A stretch of DNA of 64,000 nucleotides. It comes from Streptacidiphilus sp041262165. Its GTDB lineage: Bacteria; Actinomycetota; Actinomycetes; Streptomycetales; Streptomycetaceae. A program made the position numbers and the translations under genes. The notes under the pieces are model-generated. The model was not told the origin of the DNA. It did not search any database and worked only from the letters and a program-made list of their open reading frames with translations. Positions 32,840 to 40,973 of the stretch are shown here, one piece after another. The stretch lies in assembly GCF_041262165.1 (NCBI RefSeq), contig NZ_JBGCBY010000005.1, positions 186,001 to 250,000 on the forward strand, written 5' to 3'. Position 1 is the stretch's first letter; every line of letters begins with the position of its first letter.

Positions 32840-34507
32840 TCAGTGGTGGCCGTGGCCGCTGGTGATCTCGGCGTGCTCGGCGGCGGTCGGCTTGGGGATC
32901 TGCGCCGCCTCACCGAAGTAGCTCTGCGACAGCTTCGCGCGGAGCTTGGTGGTGGCCTTCACCTTGCGCTTGACGCCGTTCTCGTCCACCTCGGCGGGCA
33001 GCTCGATCGGCTGCAGCTGCTCGTGCGCGGTGAGCGTGTGCAGGGCCTCGGCCGGGAGCGGCTCGTGGACCTCGACGAACTCGCCGTGCGGCAGGCGCTT
33101 GATGGTGCCCGACTCGCGGCCGTGCAGCACCTTCTCCCGGTCGTTGCGCTGGAGGCCGATGCACCAGCGCTTGGTGATCGTGAAGGCGATCACCGGGCCG
33201 ACGAAGAAGAGGATCCGGCAGACCCAGGTGATGGTGTCGATCGAGAGGTGGAAGTGCGTGGCGAACAGGTCGTTGCCACCCGCCACCAGCAGGATCATGT
33301 ACTCGGTGATCCAGGCCACGCCGAACGCGGTCCGCATCGGGGCGTTGCGCGGGCGGTCCAGGATGTGGTGCTCGCGCTTGTCGCCGGTGATCCAGCCCTC
33401 CAGGAAGGGGTAGACCGCGATGACGATCATCACCAGGCCGAAGATCATCAGCGGGATGAACACGCCCAGTTCCAGGGTGTGGCCCCAGGCGCGGATCTCC
33501 CAGCCCGGCATGATCCGGATCAGACCCTCGGAGAAGCCCATGTACCAGTCCGGCTGGGCGTCGGTGGACACCTGGTCGGGGCGGTACGGGCCGTACTCCC
33601 AGATCGGGTTGACCGAGGCGATGGCGGAGACCATCGCGATGACACCGAACACCAGGAAGAAGAACCCGCCGGCCTTGGCCATGTAGACCGGCATCAGCGG
33701 CATGCCGATGACGTTCTTCTCGGTCCGGCCCGGGCCCGCGAACTGGGTGTGCTTGTGGTAGAAGACCAGGATCAGGTGGGCCACCAGCAGGCCCAGCATG
33801 ATGCCCGGGATCAGCAGCACGTGGATGGTGTAGAAGCGCGGAATGATGTCGTTGCCCGGGAACTGACCCCCGTACAGGAACATCGCGATGTAGGTGCCGA
33901 CCACCGGCATCGACAGGATCGCGCCCTCCATGAACCGGATGCCCGTACCGGACAGCAGGTCGTCGGGGAGCGAGTAACCCATGAAGCCGTCGAACATGCC
34001 GAGGAAGAGCAGCAGGAAGCCGAACAGCCAGTTGATCTCGCGCGGCTTGCGGAAGGCGCCGGTGAAGAAGACGCGCATCATGTGGACGAGCATGGCCGCC
34101 ACGAAGACGATGGCCGCCCAGTGGTGGATCTGACGGATCAGCAGGCCGCCGCGGACGTCGAAGCTGATGTTGACGGTGGACTCGTAGGCCTCCGACATGC
34201 GGATGCCGTTCAGCGGGGTGTAGGTGCCGTGGTAGACGACCTCACCCATGCTGGGCTGGAAGAACAGCGTCAGATAGACGCCGGTCAGGATGATGATGAT
34301 GAAGGTGTAGAGGCAGATCTCGCCGAGCATGAAGGACCAGTGGTCCGGGAAGATCTTCCGCAGGTTGGCCTTGGCCAGCCCGTAGATGCCCAGACGGCCG
34401 TCGACCCAGTCAGCGGCCTTCTCGCCGAGGTGGGCCTGCTCGACGCCGGCCTCGCTGTGGCCGATCTGTTCGTCGTGGCCGTCGTCGCTCACTGCGTGGG
34501 TAGTCAT
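32840..34507 (-). CDS. qcrB: Cytochrome bc1 complex cytochrome b subunit
   Basis: Menaquinol-oxidising, di-haem b membrane subunit; 555 aa. Residues 1-35 are a charged lead; nine or so TM helices follow. The haem b histidines are in LIRQIHHWAAIVFVAAMLVH and FYTIHVLLIPG/LVAHLILVFYHKH. The Qo site is marked by PVVGTYIAMF and IWEYGPYRPD (the actinobacterial form of the PEW motif). A His-rich tail ends EITSGHGHH. The start ATG shares its A with the qcrA stop (TAATG), so the two are coupled. Last gene of qcrC-qcrA-qcrB. Confidence 0.96.
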   Translation of the reverse strand: MTTHAVSDDGHDEQIGHSEAGVEQAHLGEKAADWVDGRLGIYGLAKANLRKIFPDHWSFMLGEICLYTFIIIILTGVYLTLFFQPSMGEVVYHGTYTPLNGIRMSEAYESTVNISFDVRGGLLIRQIHHWAAIVFVAAMLVHMMRVFFTGAFRKPREINWLFGFLLLFLGMFDGFMGYSLPDDLLSGTGIRFMEGAILSMPVVGTYIAMFLYGGQFPGNDIIPRFYTIHVLLIPGIMLGLLVAHLILVFYHKHTQFAGPGRTEKNVIGMPLMPVYMAKAGGFFFLVFGVIAMVSAIASVNPIWEYGPYRPDQVSTDAQPDWYMGFSEGLIRIMPGWEIRAWGHTLELGVFIPLMIFGLVMIVIAVYPFLEGWITGDKREHHILDRPRNAPMRTAFGVAWITEYMILLVAGGNDLFATHFHLSIDTITWVCRILFFVGPVIAFTITKRWCIGLQRNDREKVLHGRESGTIKRLPHGEFVEVHEPLPAEALHTLTAHEQLQPIELPAEVDENGVKRKVKATTKLRAKLSQSYFGEAAQIPKPTAAEHAEITSGHGHH

Positions 34508-35562
34508 TAGCTGCGCTCCCAGAAGCCGGGGCCGACAGGCTGGCTGAAGTCGCCGAGTGCCTCGAGGTAGCCCTCGCCGTTGACCGAGACCTGCAACTGC
34601 GGCAGGGGGTGCCCGGCGGGGCCGAAGATGACGCGGCCGCCGTCGGAGAGGTCGAAGGTCGACTGGTGGCACGGGCAGAGGACGTGGTGCGTCTGCTGCT
34701 CGTAGAGGCTGATCGGGCAGCCGACGTGGGTGCAGATCTTCGAGTAGACGAGGACGCCCTGGTAGCCCCAGTCCGCGGACTGCTTGTCCTTGATGTCATC
34801 GGGCTGCATCCGGACCAGCATGACCGCGGCCTTGGCGATGACCTCCTGGAAGTCCGCGTCGCTCTCGTGCACGCCTTCCGGCATGGCGAAGGTCAGCGAG
34901 CCCACCGTGATGTCCGACGCCTTCATCGGCTCGTTGGTGTTCATGTTCACCAGGCGCTTGCCGGCCGCCCACGCGGTGTTGTCGAGCTTCTTCTCCGGCA
35001 GCGGGCCCAGGTCGCGGAACAGCACGACCGCGGAGAGCGGGACCATCGCCATGGCGCCGATCATCGTGTTGCGGATCAGCTTGCGGCGGCCGAACGTGCT
35101 CTCCTTGGCCCCCTGGCGGAAGTCCGCGAAGACCTGCTCGCGGACCTCGGGGGAGGCCTCGATCGGGTGCCGCTCGGCGATGTGCTCCTCGTCCGACATC
35201 AGCGTGCGGGCCCAGTGGACCGCGCCGGCGCCGATGGCGAACAGGGAGACGCCGAGGGTCATGCCGAGCGCGAAGTTCAGCGCGCTGACGTGGCCCAGCG
35301 TGAAGATGTAGACGACCTTGTCGGGCTTGATCGCCACGTAGGCGGCGATGAAACCGACGGTCGCCAGCATCGACAGCACGAACCACAGCGCGACCTGGCG
35401 CTCCGCGCGGGCCGCGGCCCGCTCGTCGATGTCGGTACGGCGGTGCTCGTGGGGCGGCAGTCCCGGGTCGGCGAAGGAGTCGCCGGTGACGGCGACCGCT
35501 CCGCCGTGGGACCCAGCGGCCTCCGGCAGGTGTTCTTCAGACATGTTGTCCTGGCTCGTCAT
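34507..35562 (-). CDS. qcrA: Cytochrome bc1 complex Rieske iron-sulfur subunit
   Basis: 351 aa. Three TM helices (about 58-77, 92-112, 163-181), as in actinobacterial QcrA rather than the single helix of proteobacteria. Rieske [2Fe-2S] ligands: Cys277/His279 in CTHVGC and Cys296/His299 in CPCHQS, with Cys282 and Cys298 able to form the disulfide. RKLIRN at the start of TM3 has a Tat-like double basic motif. Start ATG overlaps the qcrC stop (ATGA). Confidence 0.96.
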   Translation of the reverse strand: MTSQDNMSEEHLPEAAGSHGGAVAVTGDSFADPGLPPHEHRRTDIDERAAARAERQVALWFVLSMLATVGFIAAYVAIKPDKVVYIFTLGHVSALNFALGMTLGVSLFAIGAGAVHWARTLMSDEEHIAERHPIEASPEVREQVFADFRQGAKESTFGRRKLIRNTMIGAMAMVPLSAVVLFRDLGPLPEKKLDNTAWAAGKRLVNMNTNEPMKASDITVGSLTFAMPEGVHESDADFQEVIAKAAVMLVRMQPDDIKDKQSADWGYQGVLVYSKICTHVGCPISLYEQQTHHVLCPCHQSTFDLSDGGRVIFGPAGHPLPQLQVSVNGEGYLEALGDFSQPVGPGFWERS

Positions 35563-36362
35563 GACTTCTTGGCCTTGGGGGTGCGGGCGGCAATCCAGAT
35601 CGCGACGGCGATCAGGGCGCCCAGCGCGAAGATCCAGCCGAAGAGACCCTCAGTCACCGGACCGAGGGCGCCCAGGGTCAGACCGCCGTAGTTGGGGTTC
35701 TTCGCCGGGTTGTTCACGTGCTCGACGTAGGCGATGATGTCCTGCTTGTTCTGCTGCGACATCGTGCTGTCCGGGAAGGACGGCATGTTCTGCGGGCCGG
35801 TCAGCATGGCCTCGTAGATGTGCTTCGCGCTGACGTTGTCCAGCGAGGGCGCGTACTTGCCCTCGGACAGAGCGCCGCCTGCGCCCGCGAAGTTGTGGCA
35901 CTGCGCGCAGTTGGTGCGGAACAGCTCCCCGCCCCGGGCGACGTCACCCGCGGCGTACTGGTCGGCCGTCGGCACGGCCGGGCCCGCGCCCAGCGAGGCG
36001 ACGTAGTCGGCCAGCTGGTCGATCTCGGCCTGGGTGTAGATGACCTTCTTGCCGGGGACCTGCGGGCCGGGCTGCTGGGCCGGCATGCGGCCGGTGCCCA
36101 CCTGGAAGTCCACAGCCGCGCCGCCGACGCCCACCAGGCTCGGGCCGAGCTTGGTGCCTTCGCCGGACAGGCCGTGACAGCTGGAGCAGCCGACGGCGTA
36201 CAACTTCTTGCCCTGCTCGACCGAGAGGGTCTGGCTGCTGTCAGCCTGCGCGCTGTTCGCGGGCGCGAACGCGGCATACAGCCCCCCGGTTGTCGCCAGC
36301 GCAAAGAGTAGGACGACGAGCGCTGCCAGCGGGTGGCGCCGTCGTGCGGAGAGCTTTTTCAC
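35559..36362 (-). CDS. qcrC: Cytochrome bc1 complex di-haem cytochrome c subunit
   Basis: 267 aa. An N-terminal signal anchor (about 10-32), two c-type haem sites Cys59-Ser-Ser-Cys-His63 and Cys152-Ala-Gln-Cys-His156, and a C-terminal TM (about 238-257). Actinobacteria lack a soluble cytochrome c; this di-haem protein bridges bc1 and aa3 in a supercomplex. Axial Met ligands probably lie in GRMPAQQPG and PSFPDS/NMPSF. GTG start at 36362 (MKKLSARRRHP). First gene of the qcr operon after ctaE (105 bp gap). Confidence 0.96.
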   Translation of the reverse strand: MKKLSARRRHPLAALVVLLFALATTGGLYAAFAPANSAQADSSQTLSVEQGKKLYAVGCSSCHGLSGEGTKLGPSLVGVGGAAVDFQVGTGRMPAQQPGPQVPGKKVIYTQAEIDQLADYVASLGAGPAVPTADQYAAGDVARGGELFRTNCAQCHNFAGAGGALSEGKYAPSLDNVSAKHIYEAMLTGPQNMPSFPDSTMSQQNKQDIIAYVEHVNNPAKNPNYGGLTLGALGPVTEGLFGWIFALGALIAVAIWIAARTPKAKKS

Positions 36363-36467
36363 GGATTAACCCCGGTGTGAGGATCAGGAGCGTCTGGAGT
36401 CTGGTTGACCGTCAGGTCGGTCTGCTGGGACCGCCCGGCGGTTGCCGAGGGGACGGTCCGACCCTGC

Positions 36468-37088
36468 CTACTTGATCAGATAGATGGTCGCGAAGAGGCC
36501 GATCCAGACCACGTCGACGAAGTGCCAGTAGTACGAGACCACGATCGCCGCCGTGGCCTGCTCGTGCGTGAACCGCTTGGCGGCGTACGTACGGCCCAGG
36601 ACCATCAGGAAGGCGATCAGACCACCTGTCACGTGCATTCCGTGGAAGCCGGTGGTCAGGTAGAACACCGAGCCGTAGGGGGACGAGGACAGGGAGAGGT
36701 GGTCGTCCTTCACCAGGCTCGTGTACTCGTAGATCTGACCGCCGATGAACATCGCACCCATGATGAAGGTGACGATGAACCAGGCCCGGAGCTTCTTCAC
36801 GTCGCCGCGCTCGGCGGCGAAGACACCCATCTGGCAGGTGAAGGAGGAGAGCACCAGAACGGTGGTGTTCACCGACGAGAAGGGAACGTTGAGCGCATCG
36901 TTGTGCGCGTGCCAGTACGCCGTTCCGGTAACCGAACGGAGTGTGAAGTACATCGCGAAGAGGGCCGCGAAGAACATCAGCTCGGAAGCCAGCCAGACGA
37001 TGGTTCCGACGCTGGTGAGGTTCGGCCGGTTGACCGATCCGTGTGCGTGCCCGGTTTCTACTGCAGTTGCTGTCGCCACGACCGACAT
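36468..37088 (-). CDS. ctaE: Cytochrome aa3 oxidase subunit III
   Basis: 206 aa, five TM helices (the short actinobacterial form). Begins MSVVATATAVETGHAHGSVN and contains S-V-G-T-I-V-W-L-A-S-E-L-M-F-F, with the conserved Glu in TM1, and FYLTTGFHGMHVTGGLIAF. No catalysis of its own; it stabilises proton uptake in subunit I. The ATG lies inside a perfect 19-bp palindrome. It precedes qcrC by 105 bp, and qcrCAB plus ctaE form one minus-strand cluster. Confidence 0.95.
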   Translation of the reverse strand: MSVVATATAVETGHAHGSVNRPNLTSVGTIVWLASELMFFAALFAMYFTLRSVTGTAYWHAHNDALNVPFSSVNTTVLVLSSFTCQMGVFAAERGDVKKLRAWFIVTFIMGAMFIGGQIYEYTSLVKDDHLSLSSSPYGSVFYLTTGFHGMHVTGGLIAFLMVLGRTYAAKRFTHEQATAAIVVSYYWHFVDVVWIGLFATIYLIK

Positions 37089-37098
37089 TATGTCGGTC
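37080..37098. promoter_or_regulatory. Perfect palindrome covering the ctaE start
   Basis: GACCGACAT-T-ATGTCGGTC: 9-bp arms around one central base. The ctaE ATG (37088-37086) lies in one arm. It may be an operator, or in mRNA a small stem pairing the initiation codon. Confidence 0.65.
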
Positions 37099-37428
37099 GC
37101 TTATTCCGTCTTCACCCCGGGGGGTGTCCCTCGGTGTGTCCGCGTGGTGACGTACCCTCCGCCGGGCCGGGGACGGCTGACGACCTCGCAGGTAGCCCGG
37201 ATGGCAGGGGGTCCGGTTGGGTGACTCCCGTGCGCGACTGGCCGGGGGGTCGCCCGAAATGGTGAACCGGGAACCGCCGGACGGCTGCCCCGCGTCCGCC
37301 GCGGCGGTCTACCGGGTACGTCCTGGCGATCTACCGGTACGTCCTGGTGCCAGGGCCGGTGCTTCCGGAGTAGCATCCGCGGCAGACGCCGAAGTGGTCC
37401 CGATCACACCCCAGGGGGATAGCGGACG
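37099..37428. promoter_or_regulatory. Divergent gap ctaE / receiver-like gene, with direct repeat
   Basis: A 330-bp stretch with no gene seen. It contains a 17-18 bp direct repeat, CTACCGGGTACGTCCTGG (37309-37326) and CTACCGGTACGTCCTGG (37331-37347), start-to-start spacing 22, about 80-120 bp before the start of the receiver-like gene. It might be a pair of regulator sites. Otherwise I see nothing in it. Confidence 0.5.
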
Positions 37429-37842
37429 ATGGCACTCAACGTTCTTGTCTACAGCGACGACCGGAACACGCGCGAGCAGGTCCGGCTGGCGCTCGGACGG
37501 CGGCCGGCCGCGGACCTGGAGGAACTCCAGTACCTGGAGTGCGCGACCGCGCCCGCGGTGATCAAGGCCCTGGATGCGCACGCGAAGGGCACCCGGCGGC
37601 TGGACCTGCTGGTGCTGGACGGCGAGGCGAACCCGGTCGGCGGGATGGGACTGTGCCGCCAGCTCAAGGACGAGATCTACGGCTGCCCGCCGGTGCTGCT
37701 GCTGATCGGCCGACCGCAGGACTCCTGGCTCGCGGCCTGGAGCCGCGCGGACGCTGCCGTCCCCGCACCGGTCGACCCGGCGGTGCTGGCGGAGACGGCG
37801 AGCACGCTGCTGCGCAGCGGGCACGCGCATCTCGTCGGCTGA
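37429..37842 (+). CDS. Degenerate receiver-domain protein (pseudo-receiver)
   Basis: 137 aa, one domain. It follows the receiver fold, with V-L-V-Y-S-D-D-R-N-T-R-E in beta1/alpha1 (acidic pair present), a strand ending LLVLDGEANPVGGM (Asp in the acceptor position) and V-L-L-L-I-G-R in beta4. The switch Ser/Thr is not present in beta4, and the conserved Lys after beta5 (K-P) is replaced: the segment reads AAVPAPVDPAVL. So phosphorylation control is doubtful. Such proteins in Streptomyces are usually unannotated and often adjacent to trpD. There is no DNA-binding domain. Confidence 0.7.
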   Translation: MALNVLVYSDDRNTREQVRLALGRRPAADLEELQYLECATAPAVIKALDAHAKGTRRLDLLVLDGEANPVGGMGLCRQLKDEIYGCPPVLLLIGRPQDSWLAAWSRADAAVPAPVDPAVLAETASTLLRSGHAHLVG

Positions 37843-37909
37843 GATCCTCCCTCTGGGCGCCGTCCCCGGTCGCTAGGCTGGCCTCTCCCTACTTACCCAG
37901 TGAGAGGCC

Positions 37910-39001
37910 ATGGCCATGGCGGCTGCGCTGAACAACGGCGTGAACCCTGCGAACGGCGGCGGCGACCCCGTGCAGGCGCGGTCCTGGCCGGATGTCCTCA
38001 CGGCTCTCGTCTCCGGTGCCGACCTGTCGGCGGGCGAGACCGCGTGGGCGATGGACCAGATCATGAGCGGGGAGGCGACGCTCGCCCAGGTTGCCGGGTT
38101 CATGGTGGCGCTGCGCGCCAAGGGCGAGACGGTGGAAGAGATCGTCGGCCTGGTCGACGCCATGTACGCGCACGCCACCGTCATCGAGGTGCCCGGGCGG
38201 GCCGTGGACATCGTCGGCACGGGTGGCGACCGGGCGAAGACCGTCAACATCTCCACCATGTCGGCGGTCGTCGCGGCAGGCGCCGGCGCGCTGGTTGTCA
38301 AGCACGGCAACCGCGCCGCCTCCTCCGCGAGCGGGGCCACCGACGTGCTGGAGCAGCTCGGCGTCAACCTGGAGCTGTCGCCCCGGCGGGTCGCCGAGGT
38401 CGCGGTCGAGGCCGGGATCACCTACTGCCCGGCGCCGGTGTTCCACCCGGCGATGCGCCACGCCGGACCCGCCCGCCGGGATCTCGGCATCGCGACCTTC
38501 TTCAACCTGCTCGGCCCGCTCACCAACCCGGCGCGGGTGACCGCGAACGCGGTCGGCTGCTTCGACACCCGGATGGCCGGGCTGATCGCGGGCGTGCTCG
38601 CCCGGCGCGGGTCCTCGGCCCTGGTGTTCCGGGGCGACGACGGACTCGACGAGCTCACCGTCACCGGCACCTCCACGGTGTGGCAGGTGCGCGACGGCGA
38701 GGTGCGGCGGACCAGCTTCGACCCCCGCGAGGTCGGCATCGAGTACGTCGGCATCGAGGCGCTGCGCGGCGCCGACGCCGCCTACAACGCGCAGGTCGCG
38801 CGCCGGGTCTTCACGGGGGAGCAGGGTCCGGTCAGGGACGCGGTGCTACTCAACTCGGCGTCGGCGCTGGTCGCGCTGGACCAGACGGACGCGCCGCTGG
38901 CGGAGCAGCTGGCGGTGGCGATGAAGCGCACGGCGGAGTCGATCGACTCGGGTGCGGCGCAGGCGGTTCTCGCCCGCTGGTCTGCGGCGACGCGGCGCTG
39001 A
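37910..39001 (+). CDS. trpD: Anthranilate phosphoribosyltransferase
   Basis: Second step of tryptophan synthesis: transfer of phosphoribose from PRPP to anthranilate; 363 aa. Hallmarks are DIVGTGGDRAKTVNISTMSA (PRPP/anthranilate site), VVKHGNRAASSASGATDVLE, RRDLGIATFFNLLGPLTNPA and RGDDGLDELT. The N-terminus carries about 25 extra residues. ATG 37910 is near MAMAAALNNGV; an ATG six bases later would also serve. No other trp gene adjacent; stand-alone trpD is common in streptomycetes. Confidence 0.94.
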   Translation: MAMAAALNNGVNPANGGGDPVQARSWPDVLTALVSGADLSAGETAWAMDQIMSGEATLAQVAGFMVALRAKGETVEEIVGLVDAMYAHATVIEVPGRAVDIVGTGGDRAKTVNISTMSAVVAAGAGALVVKHGNRAASSASGATDVLEQLGVNLELSPRRVAEVAVEAGITYCPAPVFHPAMRHAGPARRDLGIATFFNLLGPLTNPARVTANAVGCFDTRMAGLIAGVLARRGSSALVFRGDDGLDELTVTGTSTVWQVRDGEVRRTSFDPREVGIEYVGIEALRGADAAYNAQVARRVFTGEQGPVRDAVLLNSASALVALDQTDAPLAEQLAVAMKRTAESIDSGAAQAVLARWSAATRR

Positions 39002-39085
39002 CAGCACCCTCCTCGTCAGCGTCTGCGTCTCGGATGGCGGTCAGGGGTTCGCCCGAGGGGCGGACCTCTGACATACTCCTTCCCA

Positions 39086-39206
39086 GGTCACGAGTGACAG
39101 CGCATTGGCCCCGGCTTGCTGTCCGGCAACCCTCCTTCCGTGGCGGGGTGCTTCCGGGTGACGACCAGGCCCTACGGCAACAACGCCGCAGGGCAAGCGC
39201 GGATCC
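39086..39206 (+). ncRNA. SAM-IV riboswitch
   Basis: S-adenosylmethionine-sensing RNA found in Actinomycetales. Family features seen in order: GGTCACGAGTGACAGCG at the 5' side, the near-invariant core CCGGCTTGCTGTCCGGCAAC, then CCTCCTTCCGTGGCGGGGTG, CCGGGTGACGACC closing the outer helix with GGTC, and the following GGC...GGCAAGCGCGG pseudoknot/helix. The class V aminotransferase starts about 80 bp downstream. Between them GGATCCCT (39201-39208) is complementary to AGGGATCC (39253-39260), and CCAGGG/CCCTGG (39251-39274) overlaps the ribosome site GGAGG, suggesting translational control. That mechanism is inference. Confidence 0.9.
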
Positions 39207-39284
39207 CTCCCTTTTTTGAGGCTGCCGGCCTGAGGCTGCCAGCGGCCTTGCCAGGGATCCACTGGACTCCCTGGAGGGGTAGTC

Positions 39285-40658
39285 ATGTCCGCATACCCGA
39301 ACTCTGTTTCCGTGTGCCGACCGCTCGCGGTTCTCGGTCGTGACGTCGAGGTCCCCCTCGTCAGCGGGGCGAAGGTCAGCTACGCCGCGCTTGACTACGC
39401 CGCCAGCGCCCCCGCCCTGCAGCGCGTCTGGGACGACGTCGCCGCGTACGCCCCTTACTACGGCAGCGTGCACCGGGGCGCCGGGTACCTCTCGCAGCTC
39501 TCGACGGACCTGTTCGAGCAGAGCAGGGTCACCGTCGCCGAGTTTCTCGACCTGCGCGAGGGCGACCAGGTCGTCTTCACCCGCGCCACCACCGACTCGC
39601 TGAACCTGCTGGCGAGCGTGCTGCCGGCCGGCACCCGGGTGTACGCCTTCGAGACCGAGCACCACGCCTCGCTGCTGCCCTGGCGCCGCGAGGACCTGTC
39701 TGTCACCTACCTGCGGGCGCCGCGCTCCCCGCAGGAGGCCGTCGCGGCGCTGGAGTCGGCGCTGGCCGAGGGAACGGCGGGGCCGCGTCTGGTGTGCGTC
39801 ACCGGCGCGTCCAACGTCACCGGGGAGATCTGGCCGGTCCGCGAGCTGGCCGAGGCCGCCCACCGCCACGGCGCCCGGATCGTCCTGGACGCGGCGCAGT
39901 TCGCCCCGCACCACCCGGTGTCGGTCCGCGAGTTGGACGTCGACTGGGTCGCTTTCTCCGGCCACAAGCTCTACGCGCCCTTCGGCGCGGGCGTCCTCGC
40001 CGGGCGCGCCGACTGGCTGGACGCCGCCGAGCCGTACCTCGCCGGCGGCGGCGCGAGCCGCACCGTGGCGCGGGAGACCGACGGCTCGGTCGCGGTGGAG
40101 TGGCACCAGGGTCCCTCGCGGCACGAGGCGGGGTCGCCCAACGTCATCGGCGCCTACGCGATCGCCTCCGCCTGCCGGGCCTTGGCCGAGGCCGGGTTCG
40201 AGCAGTTGGTCGCGCGCGAGCAGTATCTGATCGACCGGCTGCGCGCGGGGCTTGCCGAGATCCCGCAGGTGAAGGTGCTGACCCTGTTCGGCGAGGACCA
40301 CCCGAGGGTGGGCGTGCTGTCCTTCGTGGTCCAGGACTGGAACAGCTCGCACTTCTCGGCCGCACTGTCCGCCGAGTACGGCATCGGTGTCCGCGACGGC
40401 CTGTTCTGTGCGCACCCGCTGGTGCGCACGCTGCTGGGCGGCCAGGAGACGACGCCGTCCGAGTGCGGGGCGCCGGAGGCGTCGCTGCCGGGGGAGCGGA
40501 GCCTCAACGCCATCCGGGTCAGTTTCGGCGCCGGCACCCCGGAGGAGCACGTGGACCGCTTCGTCGCGGCCGTGCGGGAGCTTGTCACCGAGGGCGCGCA
40601 GTGGGCCTACCGTACCGAGGGCGGCCGCTGCGTGCCGGACACCCGCCGGACCGGCTGA
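39285..40658 (+). CDS. SufS-like class V aminotransferase / cysteine desulfurase
   Basis: PLP enzyme, 457 aa. PLP Lys228 in VAFSGHKLYAPFG, Asp202 in VLDAAQFAPHH, and FETEHHASLLPWR matches the ring-stacking His of SufS. The loop GVRDGLFCAHPLV has Cys375 at the place of the SufS (group II) catalytic cysteine, so sulfur-mobilising activity is plausible. The gene sits behind a SAM-IV riboswitch, i.e. it should be repressed by high SAM, which argues for sulfur or Met/Cys metabolism rather than Fe-S housekeeping. ATG 39285 with GGAGGGG upstream. Extra C-terminal tail with T-E-G-G-R-C-V-P-D. Confidence 0.88.
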   Translation: MSAYPNSVSVCRPLAVLGRDVEVPLVSGAKVSYAALDYAASAPALQRVWDDVAAYAPYYGSVHRGAGYLSQLSTDLFEQSRVTVAEFLDLREGDQVVFTRATTDSLNLLASVLPAGTRVYAFETEHHASLLPWRREDLSVTYLRAPRSPQEAVAALESALAEGTAGPRLVCVTGASNVTGEIWPVRELAEAAHRHGARIVLDAAQFAPHHPVSVRELDVDWVAFSGHKLYAPFGAGVLAGRADWLDAAEPYLAGGGASRTVARETDGSVAVEWHQGPSRHEAGSPNVIGAYAIASACRALAEAGFEQLVAREQYLIDRLRAGLAEIPQVKVLTLFGEDHPRVGVLSFVVQDWNSSHFSAALSAEYGIGVRDGLFCAHPLVRTLLGGQETTPSECGAPEASLPGERSLNAIRVSFGAGTPEEHVDRFVAAVRELVTEGAQWAYRTEGGRCVPDTRRTG

Positions 40659-40691
40659 GACCGGTCGGTCCAGGCCTCCGAGCGACGGGTC

Positions 40692-40973
40692 CTACTCGTC
40701 CAGGCCGAGGGCGAAGGCGGCGTCCAGGTCGACCTTGGAGTAGGTGCGGAACGCGATGTGCGTCTCCGTGTGCTCCACCCCGGGCACCTTGTTGACCTGG
40801 CCGGGGATGACGTCGGCCAGGTCGTCGTGGGCGCGCACGCGGATCATCGCCACCAGGTCGAAGGCGCCGGAGACGGAGTACACCTCGCTGACGCCGTCCA
40901 GGGCCGCGATCGTCTCGGCGATCTCGGGGATCCGGTCGACGTTGGTCTTGATGAGCACGATCGCGGTGATCAA
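40692..40973 (-). CDS. Stand-alone Lrp/AsnC ligand-sensing (RAM) domain protein
   Basis: 93 aa, starting L/MITAIVLIKTNVDRIPEIAE, with residues 3-80 forming the alpha-beta RAM fold (VSEVYSVSGAFDLVAMIRVR, PGVEHTETHIAFRTYSKVDL). There is no DNA-binding domain, as in other single-domain Lrp/AsnC proteins that oligomerise or bind amino acids. TTG start at 40973: it overlaps the rhomboid stop (TTGA) and has GGAG 7 bases before it. Downstream partner of the rhomboid protease. Confidence 0.88.
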   Translation of the reverse strand: MITAIVLIKTNVDRIPEIAETIAALDGVSEVYSVSGAFDLVAMIRVRAHDDLADVIPGQVNKVPGVEHTETHIAFRTYSKVDLDAAFALGLDE

